Below, piece by piece: positions 43,226 to 51,970 of a stretch of DNA of 64,000 nucleotides (position 1 is its first letter; each line of letters opens with the position of its first letter). Origin of the DNA: Azoarcus sp031546845. Lineage in GTDB: Bacteria > Pseudomonadota > Gammaproteobacteria > Burkholderiales > Rhodocyclaceae. The position numbers and the translations under genes are program-made. A model generated the notes under the pieces. It saw only the letters and a program-made list of their open reading frames with translations, did no database searches and was not told the origin of the DNA. The stretch spans positions 111,682-175,681 of the forward strand of contig JAVBJT010000027.1 in the NCBI GenBank assembly GCA_031546845.1. Reading direction: 5' to 3'.

Positions 43226-44519
43226 CGATTCGGTTCCATACCGCTTCGGCGCAAGCGACACCGGCGCGCACGGCGGATTCCAGCGTGGCCGGGTAATCCG
43301 ACTCGATGTAGTCGCCAGCCAGCCACAGGCCGGGTAGCGGCGTGCGGATGCCGGGACGCAGCAGGCCGGGTAGGCAGGCGATGGTGGCGCGCTTTTCGAC
43401 GATCACTTGCGACCATTCCGGTGTCGGCAGGCGGCGGCCGAGTTCGTGTTCGAGCTGGGTGTGGACGGCCACGATGAGTTCGTCGCGCGCCATCGCCTCG
43501 TGTGCGCCGTGGGCGCTGATGACGCAGCAGATCAGCCCTTCCGGTCCGCCCGTGCGGCCACGGTCGAACGCCCATTGGGCGGGGCCACCGGCCAGTCCGA
43601 TCATCGCTTCGGGCAGTTGCTGGCCGGCGCCGAGGGCGAGATGGATCGACACGATGGGCTCGTGCGGCAGCGCGTCGATCTGCGCGGCGAGGCGGTCGCA
43701 CGCGCCGGTGGAGGCAAGCAGCGCACCGGCGTGATAAGGCGCGGTGGCGAGCACGACCTGGGACCACGGCTGGCTGCCGGGATCGCCGTCGAGGCGGAAG
43801 CCTTCTGCTGTCGGATGAATGGCGCCGATTGCGTTGCCGGTGCGCACCGTGCCGCGCCGCGTGGCGAGAAAACGCACGGCAGGCACGGGAAAGAGTTCGG
43901 ACAGATCGACGCGCGGGATCAGCAACTCGCTCGCGCTCGCGCCGGCGGCAAGGCTGTCGCGCAGCACGTTGGCGAAAATCTGCGCCGAGGCGTTGCCCGC
44001 CGGGGTATTCAGCGCGGCCACGCACAGCGGCCGCCAGACGAACTGGCGCAGCGTTTCGGGCTGTGCGGCGCGGTGCAGCAATTCTTCCACCGTCATTTCC
44101 GGCGGCAGGCGGAAGCGCGCTTTTTTCAACATGCGCGTTAGTCGTGGCAACGCCAGACGCTCACGCCAACTCAAGCCCCGCGCGCGCAGCAGGCCCACGG
44201 CCAGATGCAGCGGCGCGGGCAGCGGCGCCGCGCGCAGATTCAGCACGCCTGGTACGTGCAGCGTGAAAGGCAGGCGTTCGAGCTGTTTCGGCGAGCCGCC
44301 GGTGAGGCGCAGCAGGCGGGTGAGTTCGGTATAAGCGCCGGCCAGGATGTGCTGGCCGTTGTCCGTCACCCAACCATCCTTGCGCACCACGCGCGCCCGC
44401 CCGCCCAGCGTGTTCGAGCGCTCGAACACGGTCACATGCACGCCCCGGCGCGCGAGTTCGACCGCGCAGGCGAGGCCGGCATAGCCGGCGCCGATCACGG
44501 CAATGGCGGGCACGCTCAT
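43212..44519 (-). CDS. hpnE: Hydroxysqualene dehydroxylase (squalene-associated FAD-dependent desaturase)
   Basis: HpnE reduces hydroxysqualene to squalene, the last step of bacterial squalene synthesis for hopanoids. The 435-residue protein has the N-terminal FAD-binding motif AVIGAGYAGLACAVELARRG, GGRARV at 39-44, the DNGQHILAGAY block, and the C-terminal GLWLAGDYIESDYPATLESA segment that closes the flavin site. It follows hpnD with a four-base gap, as in hpnCDE operons. The partner hpnC is not in this window, and squalene-hopene cyclase is absent as well. Confidence 0.94.
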   Translation of the reverse strand: MSVPAIAVIGAGYAGLACAVELARRGVHVTVFERSNTLGGRARVVRKDGWVTDNGQHILAGAYTELTRLLRLTGGSPKQLERLPFTLHVPGVLNLRAAPLPAPLHLAVGLLRARGLSWRERLALPRLTRMLKKARFRLPPEMTVEELLHRAAQPETLRQFVWRPLCVAALNTPAGNASAQIFANVLRDSLAAGASASELLIPRVDLSELFPVPAVRFLATRRGTVRTGNAIGAIHPTAEGFRLDGDPGSQPWSQVVLATAPYHAGALLASTGACDRLAAQIDALPHEPIVSIHLALGAGQQLPEAMIGLAGGPAQWAFDRGRTGGPEGLICCVISAHGAHEAMARDELIVAVHTQLEHELGRRLPTPEWSQVIVEKRATIACLPGLLRPGIRTPLPGLWLAGDYIESDYPATLESAVRAGVACAEAVWNRIERGE

Positions 44520-44523
44520 GGCT

Positions 44524-45357
44524 TCAGCCCCGCATCCACGCCCAACCCGCGAGCCAGACCTTGCGCAACGGGGTGAGCGAGGTGCGGCGGTCGAGCACCT
44601 GGAAGCCGTCGGCGGCGATTTCCTTCAGCAGCGTGCGGTAGATCGCTGCCATTGCCAGGCCGGGGCGCTGCGCTTTGCGGTCTTGCGCCGGCAGGTGCGC
44701 CATGGCCTGGTCGTAGAACTGTTCGGCGCGCGCGGCCTGGAAACGCATCAGTTCGCGGAAGGCGTCCGAATAGCGCGCCTCTAGTATGTCTTTCGCCGGT
44801 ACGCTAAAGCGTTGCAGGTCTTCGTGCGGCAGGTAGATGCGGCCGCGCCGCGCGTCCTCGCCCACGTCGCGGATGATGTTGGTGAGCTGAAAGGCCATGC
44901 CGAGGTCGTGCGCGTACTTGAGCGTGTGGCGGTCCCCATAGCCGAAGATTTCCGCCGCGAGCAGCCCGACAACACTAGCGACGCGGTAGCAGTAAAGCTG
45001 CAAACCCTTGAAGTCGAGGTAGCGCGTCTGCGTCAGATCCATTTCCATGCCGTCGACGATTTCCTGCAACTGCTCCTGCGGCAGCGCGAAATCCCGCAGC
45101 ACGTCGCGCAGCGCCTCGCCGACCGGATGCGTCGGCGCACCGTCGTAGACGCGGCCGATCTCCTGCCGCCACCACGCAAGCTTGGTCTGCGCCAACGATA
45201 CGTCGTGGCATTCGTCCACCACATCGTCCACCTCGCGGCAAAACGCGTACAGCGCAATGATCGCGCGCCGCCGCAACGGCGGCAGAAACATGAAGCTGTA
45301 GTAGAAGCTGGAGCCGCTTTTCGCGGCCTTGTCCTGACAGTAATCGTGGGGATTCAT
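44524..45357 (-). CDS. hpnD: Presqualene diphosphate synthase
   Basis: HpnD condenses two farnesyl diphosphates into presqualene diphosphate. The 277-residue product has the two Asp-rich prenyltransferase motifs: ALYAFCREVDDVVDE near residue 35 and NIIRDVGEDARRGRIYLP near 164, with FYYSFMFLPPLRRRA near the start. It begins MNPHDYCQDKAAKSGSSFYY, typical for HpnD rather than HpnC. It is followed directly by hpnE. Squalene made here would feed hopanoid synthesis in the membrane. Confidence 0.95.
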   Translation of the reverse strand: MNPHDYCQDKAAKSGSSFYYSFMFLPPLRRRAIIALYAFCREVDDVVDECHDVSLAQTKLAWWRQEIGRVYDGAPTHPVGEALRDVLRDFALPQEQLQEIVDGMEMDLTQTRYLDFKGLQLYCYRVASVVGLLAAEIFGYGDRHTLKYAHDLGMAFQLTNIIRDVGEDARRGRIYLPHEDLQRFSVPAKDILEARYSDAFRELMRFQAARAEQFYDQAMAHLPAQDRKAQRPGLAMAAIYRTLLKEIAADGFQVLDRRTSLTPLRKVWLAGWAWMRG

Positions 45358-45406
45358 CGGATGGAGCGTTGTCCAGTTTCAAATAACCTGTTGTTCTCGG
45401 GCGGGA

Positions 45407-45937
45407 TCAGTGCCCACTCAATTTCACGAGCGCGGCGATCGTATTGTAAACGCGCGTGGTGGCGGTGACCTTCAGCTTGCGTTCGATATGGCTGTTGTTG
45501 ATTTTCAGGTCGCTGTATTTCGTCGCGCACAGGATGTAGGCCATGTCGCCAAGCACTTCGATCCGGTCCGGCGCATGACCGGGCGCGAGAAAGCCTTGGA
45601 GCAGTGCGGCATCCGGCGCCGACGCGAACAGTGTGAAGTAGAGCTTCGACGTATCCGCGCCAGCAAACGGAATGCGCGCCAGGGCATCCTTGAAATAAGC
45701 CGCCGGTCTCGCCAGCACGGCGATATCGCCGCCAAATTCGGCTTCGATGACGTCATGCACGAGCCGCTCCAGCGCTTCCCGATCCAGCGCGGAGGAGGCG
45801 ATGACGTTGCCGCTCTGGATATAAGTTCGCACATTCTCCAGCCCCGCTCGTTCCAGCGCGGCGCGCAAGGGCGCCATGGGCACTTTGTTTTTCCCCGTGG
45901 GCATGACACCGCGCAGCAGGATGATTTGATCTTTCAT
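45407..45937 (-). CDS. DUF1697 family protein
   Basis: The 176-residue protein starts MKDQIILLRGVMPTGKNKVP and continues with the DUF1697 motifs MAPLRAALERAGLENVRTYI followed by QSGN, and LYFTLFASAPDAALLQ. The family is widespread; members are small cytoplasmic proteins without assigned activity. The reading frame extends far upstream (to 46726) but that part is antisense to ribE and ribBA and is not real. It is divergent from ribE across about 180 bases and lies 49 bases before hpnD. Confidence 0.86.
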   Translation of the reverse strand: MKDQIILLRGVMPTGKNKVPMAPLRAALERAGLENVRTYIQSGNVIASSALDREALERLVHDVIEAEFGGDIAVLARPAAYFKDALARIPFAGADTSKLYFTLFASAPDAALLQGFLAPGHAPDRIEVLGDMAYILCATKYSDLKINNSHIERKLKVTATTRVYNTIAALVKLSGH

Positions 45938-46081
45938 ACACAATGAAATCGACGTGGTTCGTGGATGATTTGCCAGATTGGGCACGGCGGCAAGCCCGCG
46001 CAAACTCTTCGTGGACGGCATTTCAAGAATGATGCCGGCGTCCCACCCGGTACGGCGTCTCCCGCAATGCCCACTTTCGCC

Positions 46082-46087
46082 TACAAT
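46082..46087 (+). promoter_or_regulatory. Possible -10 box of the rib operon
   Basis: CTACAATTCC at 46081-46090 contains TACAAT, a five-of-six match to the sigma-70 -10 box, 30 bases ahead of the ribE ATG. No good -35 is visible at the right spacing. No FMN riboswitch motifs are found in the 180-base intergenic region. Confidence 0.35.
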
Positions 46088-46117
46088 TCCGCCTTCTTTC
46101 TTTTCGGCGACTCCCCC

Positions 46118-46720
46118 ATGTTTTCCGGCATCGTGGCCGCTTGCGGCCGCATCGAGCAAGTCGACCCCCTGGCCGACGGCGTGCGCCTGACCGTGGATGC
46201 GGGCGAGCTCGATCTGGCGGACGTGCGTATCGGCGATAGTATCGCCAACAACGGCGTGTGCCTGACCGTGATCGCACGCGAAGATCAGCGGGTGAAGTTC
46301 GACGTATCGCGCGAAACGCTCAACTGCACCGTCGGCCTGGACCGCGCGAGTGCCGAAGTGAATCTGGAAAAGGCGCTGTGCCTGGCGGATCGCCTGGGCG
46401 GGCACCTCGTTACCGGCCACGTCGACGGCGTCGGCGAGGTGCTGGAATTCACTCCGGTGGGTGAAAGCCATACGCTGACGATCCGCGCGCCAGCCGCCAT
46501 TGCCGGCTATATCGCGAAGAAAGGCTCGGTCACGGTCGATGGCGTGAGCCTTACGGTAAACCGTGTCGATGGCGCCGACTTTGCCGTCAACCTGATTCCG
46601 CATACCGTTGCGGTGACCACGCTGAAGCGGCTGCGGCCGGGCAGCCGGGTCAATCTCGAAATCGATCTCATCGCCCGCTACGTTGAACGCATGCTGGCAT
46701 GGCGCGAGGAACAAGCATGA
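46118..46720 (+). CDS. ribE: Riboflavin synthase alpha subunit
   Basis: This enzyme dismutates two 6,7-dimethyl-8-ribityllumazine molecules to riboflavin. From the ATG at 46118 the protein is 200 residues and begins MFSGIVAACGRIEQV, the universal N-terminus of the family. Two lumazine-binding barrels repeat: NGVCLTV...SRETL with GGHLVTGHVDGVG, and VDGVSLTVNRVDG with LIPHTVAVTTL. The stop overlaps the ribBA start. The gene heads ribE-ribBA-ribH-nusB. Confidence 0.97.
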   Translation: MFSGIVAACGRIEQVDPLADGVRLTVDAGELDLADVRIGDSIANNGVCLTVIAREDQRVKFDVSRETLNCTVGLDRASAEVNLEKALCLADRLGGHLVTGHVDGVGEVLEFTPVGESHTLTIRAPAAIAGYIAKKGSVTVDGVSLTVNRVDGADFAVNLIPHTVAVTTLKRLRPGSRVNLEIDLIARYVERMLAWREEQA

Positions 46721-47808
46721 GCGCACTGGCCCCCATTACCGACATCATCGACGACATCCGCACCGGGCGGATGGTCATCCTGGTCGACGAAGAAGACCGC
46801 GAAAACGAAGGCGACGTGGTACTCGCCGCCGAATTCGTCACCCCGGAAGCGATCAACTTCATGGTCAAGCACTGCCGTGGTCTGGTGTGCCTGACGCTGA
46901 CCGAGGAACGCTGCCGCCAGCTTGGCCTGGAGCAGATGGTGCGCAACAACCGCACGCCGCACGGCACTGCTTTCACCGCTTCGATCGAGGCGGCCAGCGG
47001 CGTGAGCACCGGCATTTCCGCGCACGATCGCGCACACACGATCAAAACGGCGGTGGCGCGCCACGCCCGGCCCGAAGACATCGTGATGCCGGGGCACATC
47101 TTCCCGCTCACGGCACAAAAGGGCGGCGTGCTGATCCGCGCCGGCCATACCGAAGCGGGCTGCGACCTTGCGCAACTGGCCGGGCTGGAACCAGCGGCGG
47201 CGATCTGCGAAATCCTCAAGGACGACGGCACGATGGCGCGCCTGCCGGATCTGATCGAGTTCGGCCGCACGCACAACATCAAGATCGGCGCCATCCGCGA
47301 TCTGATCGAATACCGCGCCGCCACCGAACGTCTGGTTGAGCGCGTGGCGGAAAAAGAAGTCGACACCCCTCACGGCCGTCTGCGCCTATCCGCCTTCGAG
47401 GATACGACCTCGGGCGCCATTCACTTCGCTCTTTCGAATGGCGATATCGACCCCGAACGCGAAACACTGGTGCGGGTGCACGAGCCGATCTCGGTGGTCG
47501 ATTTTCTCGATCCAGCCAGCGCCCACCACAGTTTTCCGATCAACCACGCGCTAAAGGCCATTGCCGAAGCCGAAGCGGGCGTCGTCGTGCTGCTTTACCG
47601 GCCGCAGTCGGGCCGCGAACTGCTCGCCAGCCTGACCGGCGCCGACAGCGAACGACCCTCCAAATGGGATCCGCGCCTGTTTGGCGTCGGTGCGCAGATT
47701 CTAAAAGCGCTCGGTGTCGGCAAAATGCGCCTGCTGTCCCATCCGCGCAAAATTCCCAGCATGGCCGGCTTCGGCCTCGAAATCGTCGGCTTCGTCGACC
47801 AACACTGA
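46717..47808 (+). CDS. ribB: RibBA-type 3,4-dihydroxy-2-butanone-4-phosphate synthase with degenerate GTP cyclohydrolase II domain
   Basis: The ATG at 46717 overlaps the ribE stop (ATGA). The 363-residue protein has a complete N-terminal DHBP synthase domain: VDEEDRENEGDVVLAAEFV with the acidic active site, TPHGTAFTASIEA, and HIFPLTAQKGGVLIRAGHTE with the substrate residues. The C-terminal half (from about 215) aligns in order with GTP cyclohydrolase II, but the zinc-binding Cys triad is absent; where HSECLTGD is expected it reads RVHEPISVVDFLD. So it likely makes only the four-carbon precursor. Such RibBA relatives with inactive second domains are common in betaproteobacteria, which encode a separate RibA. 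Confidence 0.95.
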   Translation: MSALAPITDIIDDIRTGRMVILVDEEDRENEGDVVLAAEFVTPEAINFMVKHCRGLVCLTLTEERCRQLGLEQMVRNNRTPHGTAFTASIEAASGVSTGISAHDRAHTIKTAVARHARPEDIVMPGHIFPLTAQKGGVLIRAGHTEAGCDLAQLAGLEPAAAICEILKDDGTMARLPDLIEFGRTHNIKIGAIRDLIEYRAATERLVERVAEKEVDTPHGRLRLSAFEDTTSGAIHFALSNGDIDPERETLVRVHEPISVVDFLDPASAHHSFPINHALKAIAEAEAGVVVLLYRPQSGRELLASLTGADSERPSKWDPRLFGVGAQILKALGVGKMRLLSHPRKIPSMAGFGLEIVGFVDQH

Positions 47809-47837
47809 TCCATCCGCACAGAACACCCGAGAACACT

Positions 47838-48308
47838 ATGCCCCGTTACGACAACATTGCCGAACTCCAGCCCAATCTGGCCGGTCAAGGCCTGCGCGTC
47901 GGCGTCGTCATGAGCCGCTTCAACCAGGACGTATGCGAAGGCCTGCTCTCCGCCTGCATCGACGAACTGCTGCGCCTCGATGTCACGCCGGAACAAATCA
48001 GCATCGCCACCGTGCCCGGCGCGCTGGAAATTCCCCTGGTGCTGCAAAAAATGGCGCGCGGCGGCCGCTTCGACGCGCTCATTGCCCTGGGCGCCGTCAT
48101 TCGCGGCGAAACCTACCATTTCGAGCTGGTTTCCAACGAAATGGCCGCCGGCATCACCCGCATCGGCCTGGATCATGGCCTGCCGATCGCCAATGGCGTA
48201 TTGACCACCGAGGACGACGACCAAGCGCTTGTGCGCGTGCAGGAAAAAGGCACCGACTGCGCCCGCGCCGCGGTGGAAATGGCGAATCTGCTCAAGGCGC
48301 TGTCATGA
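47838..48308 (+). CDS. ribH: 6,7-dimethyl-8-ribityllumazine synthase
   Basis: RibH condenses dihydroxybutanone phosphate with the pyrimidine intermediate to lumazine. The 156-residue protein has VVMSRFNQDVCEGLL, the substrate loop VPGALEIPLVLQKMA, and GAVIRGETYHFELVSNEMA with the active-site His. It lies 29 bases after ribBA and overlaps nusB by four bases (ATGA). Confidence 0.97.
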   Translation: MPRYDNIAELQPNLAGQGLRVGVVMSRFNQDVCEGLLSACIDELLRLDVTPEQISIATVPGALEIPLVLQKMARGGRFDALIALGAVIRGETYHFELVSNEMAAGITRIGLDHGLPIANGVLTTEDDDQALVRVQEKGTDCARAAVEMANLLKALS

Positions 48309-48754
48309 GTAACCGCATGGCCCGCCGCCGCGCCCGCGAACTGGCGCTGCAAGGCATTTATCAATGGTTGCTGTCGGGCAACTCGCCATCCATGGTCGAA
48401 GCGCACATCGAAACGGAAACGGGCGGCTTCGACAAGGTCGACCAGGAACTCTTCACCGGCCTGCTGCGCGGCACGCTCGGCAACGTGGAAGACCTGCAGA
48501 CCGAATTCTCACCCTTCATCCACCGCCCGGCCGGCGAACTGTCGCCCGTGGAACACGCCGTGCTGCTGCTCGCCACGCATGAACTCAAGCACAACATCGA
48601 AACGCCTTACCGCGTCGTCATCAACGAGGCCATCGAGCTGGCCAAACGCTACGGCGGCACCGACGGCCACCGCTTTGTGAACGGTGTGCTCGACAAACTG
48701 GCGGCGCAACTACGCGCGGTGGAAATACAGGCCGCGCGCGACGCCAAATCCTGA
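48305..48754 (+). CDS. nusB: Transcription antitermination factor NusB
   Basis: NusB binds boxA RNA with NusE (S10) in rRNA antitermination. The 149-residue protein has the typical RARELALQGIYQWLLSGN at the start, LLRGTLGN, and the C-terminal VVINEAIELAKRYGG with FVNGVLDKLAAQL. It overlaps the ribH stop. The ribH-nusB pairing is widely conserved in proteobacteria. Confidence 0.97.
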   Translation: MSNRMARRRARELALQGIYQWLLSGNSPSMVEAHIETETGGFDKVDQELFTGLLRGTLGNVEDLQTEFSPFIHRPAGELSPVEHAVLLLATHELKHNIETPYRVVINEAIELAKRYGGTDGHRFVNGVLDKLAAQLRAVEIQAARDAKS

Positions 48755-48795
48755 GCGCCAAGCCCTGAACGTCTTGGCCTGCGGCACAACGCCAA

Positions 48796-49320
48796 TCACC
48801 CGTAGCTCTTGCTGACGAAAGGCGTTTCGTCGACGCCGCTGCGGCGGTTGATGACCAGGGTCAGCACGAAGAAAAAATTGCACATCAGGTTGCACAGCCT
48901 GGGCAGCACCATGGGCACCGCCTTGCCTTCCTGCTCCACCCGCACCAGGGCGCGCACCGCCTTTTTCGCCGCCGAACGGGCCAGGTGCAAGTGGGGAATC
49001 GGCTGTTGCCCGCGCGGCAGCACAAAGCCGTCGATCCGGTCCCGCGCCTCGGCCCGGTAATGATCCAGCCGCGCTTGCAACCATTGAATATCGGCTTCCT
49101 CAACGGCCAAACGCCCACGTATCGAGCCATTGACGTGGAAGGCGAGCGGTTGCAGGTGGTCCAGATCGGCCGCGATATCGTCCATTCCGGCCGGCAGCAA
49201 GGATAAAATCGCGCCGATATGGCCGCACAACTCGTCTGTGACGACCTCGAAATCGCATAAACAAGAGGTTTCATAGATGAACGGATAGCAGAGTTCATCG
49301 CGCTTGCGTCCGGGTTTCAT
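48796..49320 (-). CDS. Atypical PduO-like cob(I)alamin adenosyltransferase
   Basis: The 174-residue protein is a four-helix-bundle relative of PduO-type ATP:cob(I)alamin adenosyltransferases, with FVLPRGQQPIPHLHLARSAA near residue 98 and a conserved end (LPRLCNLMCNFFFVLTLVIN). The usual N-terminal ATP-binding GDxGxT motif is missing, and RR positions in the HLAR helix read KK. Extra Cys residues (YETSCLCDFEVVTDELCGH) sit at the N-terminus. It is the last gene behind btuD, 42 bases after its stop, which supports a role with cobalamin. It may adenosylate imported corrinoid or only bind it. No ribosome binding site is close to the ATG. Confidence 0.72.
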   Translation of the reverse strand: MKPGRKRDELCYPFIYETSCLCDFEVVTDELCGHIGAILSLLPAGMDDIAADLDHLQPLAFHVNGSIRGRLAVEEADIQWLQARLDHYRAEARDRIDGFVLPRGQQPIPHLHLARSAAKKAVRALVRVEQEGKAVPMVLPRLCNLMCNFFFVLTLVINRRSGVDETPFVSKSYG

Positions 49321-49362
49321 GTGTCTTCGCTGTCCTTTTTCACTTTTTGATCTGCTTCCGCC

Positions 49363-50124
49363 TTATCTCGCGGCGATAACCGGCGGATCGGCCGCCAGAT
49401 CGACGTGGACCGGCACCCGGAAAACCGCTGTCAGATTGGCTTCGGTCAATACCTGTGCCGGGCGTCCGAAGGCGTGAACCCTGCCGTTGCGCATCAGGCA
49501 AAGCCGGTCGCAATAGCGGGCGGCAAGGCTGAAGTCGTGGATGGCGAGGACGACGCCCCGGCGGCCCGCCGCGCCATCGCCATCGGTATCGTCGGCGCCA
49601 TCGGCATAGCGCCGCAGGGTGTCCATGACGCTGCGCTGGTAATACAGATCGAGGCTGGCAATCGGCTCATCGGCCAGCAGCAGCCGTGGTTGCCCCGCCA
49701 GCACGCGCGCCAGCCATACCCTGGCACGCTCGCCGCCGGACAAACGATCCACCTTGCGCCGCCGCAGCGCCGCGACACCCGCCTGATCCATCGCGCGGCG
49801 CATTTGCCGCTCGTCGCGGTCGCCCCAAGGCAGCCGCCCCAGCGCCACCACCTCCTCCACATCGAGCGCCCAGGCGCTGTCACACGCTTGCGGCAGCAGG
49901 CCGATGTATTGCGCGCGCTGGCGCGCGGGCAAGTCGCGCATCGCCTGCCCGGCGAAATCGATCTCGCCCTGGCAGTCCAGCAAACCGGCGAGGCAATGCA
50001 ACACGCTCGATTTGCCCGATCCGTTCGGGCCGATCAGCCCGAGCATTTCACCCGCCGCCAGGGAAAACGAAACATCGGCCAGGCGCGGCGGCAGGCTCAG
50101 GCGGCGAACGTCGATCAAAGCCAT
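49363..50124 (-). CDS. btuD: Cobalamin ABC transporter ATP-binding protein
   Basis: The ATG at 50124 overlaps the btuC stop. The 253-residue ATPase has Walker A GLIGPNGSGKSS near residue 31, the LSGGERARVWLARVL signature, Walker B LLLADEPIASLD and a switch His (IHDFSL). It powers import of cobalamin through BtuC. The order receptor, binding protein, permease, ATPase is typical of riboswitch-controlled B12 uptake operons. Confidence 0.9.
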   Translation of the reverse strand: MALIDVRRLSLPPRLADVSFSLAAGEMLGLIGPNGSGKSSVLHCLAGLLDCQGEIDFAGQAMRDLPARQRAQYIGLLPQACDSAWALDVEEVVALGRLPWGDRDERQMRRAMDQAGVAALRRRKVDRLSGGERARVWLARVLAGQPRLLLADEPIASLDLYYQRSVMDTLRRYADGADDTDGDGAAGRRGVVLAIHDFSLAARYCDRLCLMRNGRVHAFGRPAQVLTEANLTAVFRVPVHVDLAADPPVIAAR

Positions 50125-51122
50125 CGTTGGCGATCCTTCCATACCAGCCAGATGAAAAGCGGCGCGCCGAGCAACGAGGTCAGCACACCCAGCTTGATCT
50201 CGCGGCCGGGCGGCAGAAGCCGCACGCAGATATCGGCGAGGCAAACCAGCGTGGCACCCGCCAGCGCCGAAGGCAGCAACAGACGGTCGGGGCGGTGCCC
50301 GACCAACGGGCGCACCAGATGCGGCACCAGCAAACCGACAAAGCCGATATTGCCGGCAATCGACACCGACGCCCCAACCAGCAGCGCAACGCCGAAGACA
50401 ACTTGCCGGCTGCCCCGGGAGAAAGACAAGCCCATGCTGTGCGCAACCTGCTCACCCAGACTCAGCGCCGCCAGCAAATGCCGCTGGCGCCAGATCAAAC
50501 CACCGCCAACCAGCAGCGCGGGCAACAGGAACAGAAGATGCCCAAGGCCGCGCTCGGCCACCGAGCCGAGCAGCCAGAACACCAGTTCCTGCATGGCGAA
50601 AGGGTTGGGCGCGAAGTTCAGCACCGTGGCCAGCGCCGCGCCGGCCAGGGAGGAGATCGCCAGACCGGCCATGATGACGGTGGAAGGCCGCGCCGAACCG
50701 GCGAGGGCAAGCATGATCGATAGCGCCAGACCAGCGCCGAGCAAACCAGCAAGCGCTGGCGCGGCCTCGCCAGCGCCGGGAAACAGACCGAAGTAGAACA
50801 CCGCCGCCGCACCCAGCGCAGCGCCCTGGCTGGCGCCGGTCAAACCAGGATCGGCCAGCGGGTTGCGCAGAAGCCCTTGCAACGCGGCCCCGCTCAAACC
50901 AAGCGCAGCACCGACGGCCAGCGAAAGCAGCGTGCGCGGCAGGCGTATCTCGCCGACGATCATGCCCGCCGAGCCGTGGATACCGGTGCCAAACAGCCAA
51001 TCCCGCAAGCCGGCCAGAATCGGCACCGAAGCCGAGCCGGTGGCGAGCGACAGTGCCGCCGTGCCAAGGAGCGCGGCAAGGAACAGCGCGATAAGCAGCG
51101 ACGAGGAGATCAATCGCGCCAT
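50115..51122 (-). CDS. btuC: Cobalamin ABC transporter permease (FecCD family)
   Basis: The ATG at 51122 overlaps the btuF stop by 13 bases, giving 335 residues; the longer frame to 51179 is out of family. About ten membrane helices are visible with FecCD motifs EIRLPRTLLSLAVGAALGLS, LRNPLADPGLTGASQGAALGA and IGFVGLLVPHLVRPLVGHRP. It should form the inner-membrane channel for B12, with BtuF outside and BtuD inside. Confidence 0.9.
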   Translation of the reverse strand: MARLISSSLLIALFLAALLGTAALSLATGSASVPILAGLRDWLFGTGIHGSAGMIVGEIRLPRTLLSLAVGAALGLSGAALQGLLRNPLADPGLTGASQGAALGAAAVFYFGLFPGAGEAAPALAGLLGAGLALSIMLALAGSARPSTVIMAGLAISSLAGAALATVLNFAPNPFAMQELVFWLLGSVAERGLGHLLFLLPALLVGGGLIWRQRHLLAALSLGEQVAHSMGLSFSRGSRQVVFGVALLVGASVSIAGNIGFVGLLVPHLVRPLVGHRPDRLLLPSALAGATLVCLADICVRLLPPGREIKLGVLTSLLGAPLFIWLVWKDRQRWL

Positions 51123-51883
51123 CGGTTCAACTGCTCGACCAATTCCCAGGTCCACGGGCCGGGGCACTGCCAACGCCAATAATCGGTCGTCAGCCAGCGC
51201 GTCGCGGGTACGGCCTGCCGCAGCACGGGGTGCTCGGCGAAACGGCTGGCCAGCGCCTTGCTCGCCGGTGCGGCCCAGAGAATGGCGTCTGGCGGGTCGG
51301 CGGCGATCTGCTCCAGATCGAGCCGGAGGTAGCCTTCGTCCCGCAGGTAATTGGTCCAGCCGGCGCGTTCCAGAATACCGTCCTCGAACGAACCCCGCCC
51401 GGTGCCGATACCGTTGGCGCCAAGCAGCAGCAGGCGCTTGCGCGCATGCGGCGGTGGCAGCGCCGGCGGCGTGCTTGCCAACGCGCCGGGCAAGTCGAGT
51501 AGCGCGAGCAGGCGTTGTTCGTAAGCCACGACTTCCGCAAGGCTCGTCGGCAACGGTAGCACCTCGACGCGCACGCCCAGCGTTTGCAAGCGGTTGCGCA
51601 GCAGCAAGGCGTTGTATTGGCCCGCGATCACCAGATCGGGTTTCAGTTCGAGTATCCGTTCCAACGTGCCGTCATGAACGGGCCAGGCCTCGTTTAGCCA
51701 CGCCACCGGATATTGGCGGTGCATCATCGAAAGCGCGGCGATCCGCGAACGCTCAGCGTAACGGGCGAGCATCCAGTCGGTGCACAAATCGAGGGAAACG
51801 ATCCGCTGTGCCGTTCCGGCCACAGCCGGAACAGCCAGACAAGTCGACACGATCAACAACAGGCGCGTCCAAAGTTTTCGCAT
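51110..51883 (-). CDS. btuF: Cobalamin-binding periplasmic protein
   Basis: The ATG at 51883 starts a 257-residue protein with a signal peptide (cut near VPAVAG) and the class III solute-binding fold: RIVSLDLCTDWMLARYAER, LELKPDLVIAG, then two lobes joined by a long helix (SLAEVVAYEQRLLALLDL). It likely hands B12 from the receptor to BtuC. The class also binds haem and siderophores; the riboswitch upstream of the operon supports cobalamin. Confidence 0.86.
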   Translation of the reverse strand: MRKLWTRLLLIVSTCLAVPAVAGTAQRIVSLDLCTDWMLARYAERSRIAALSMMHRQYPVAWLNEAWPVHDGTLERILELKPDLVIAGQYNALLLRNRLQTLGVRVEVLPLPTSLAEVVAYEQRLLALLDLPGALASTPPALPPPHARKRLLLLGANGIGTGRGSFEDGILERAGWTNYLRDEGYLRLDLEQIAADPPDAILWAAPASKALASRFAEHPVLRQAVPATRWLTTDYWRWQCPGPWTWELVEQLNRWRD

Positions 51884-51970
51884 GGTGAGCGGTAAAGTGA
51901 GTGACGGAGGGAAAACGCCGGCACCACCCATCGCGGGGCGATGCCGTGGGTGTTTTCCCGATTCCCGTTC

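Noticed and set aside
45938..46117. FMN riboswitch upstream of ribE
   Set aside because: None of the conserved RFN sequence blocks is present in the intergenic region.
45938..46726. Upstream extension of the DUF1697 frame to 439 residues
   Set aside because: The added part is antisense to ribE and the start of ribBA, both well supported. MKDQIILLRG is the family N-terminus.
48757..48778. Terminator between nusB and the adenosyltransferase-like gene
   Set aside because: Only a six-base stem with a ten-base loop and no T tract can be formed.
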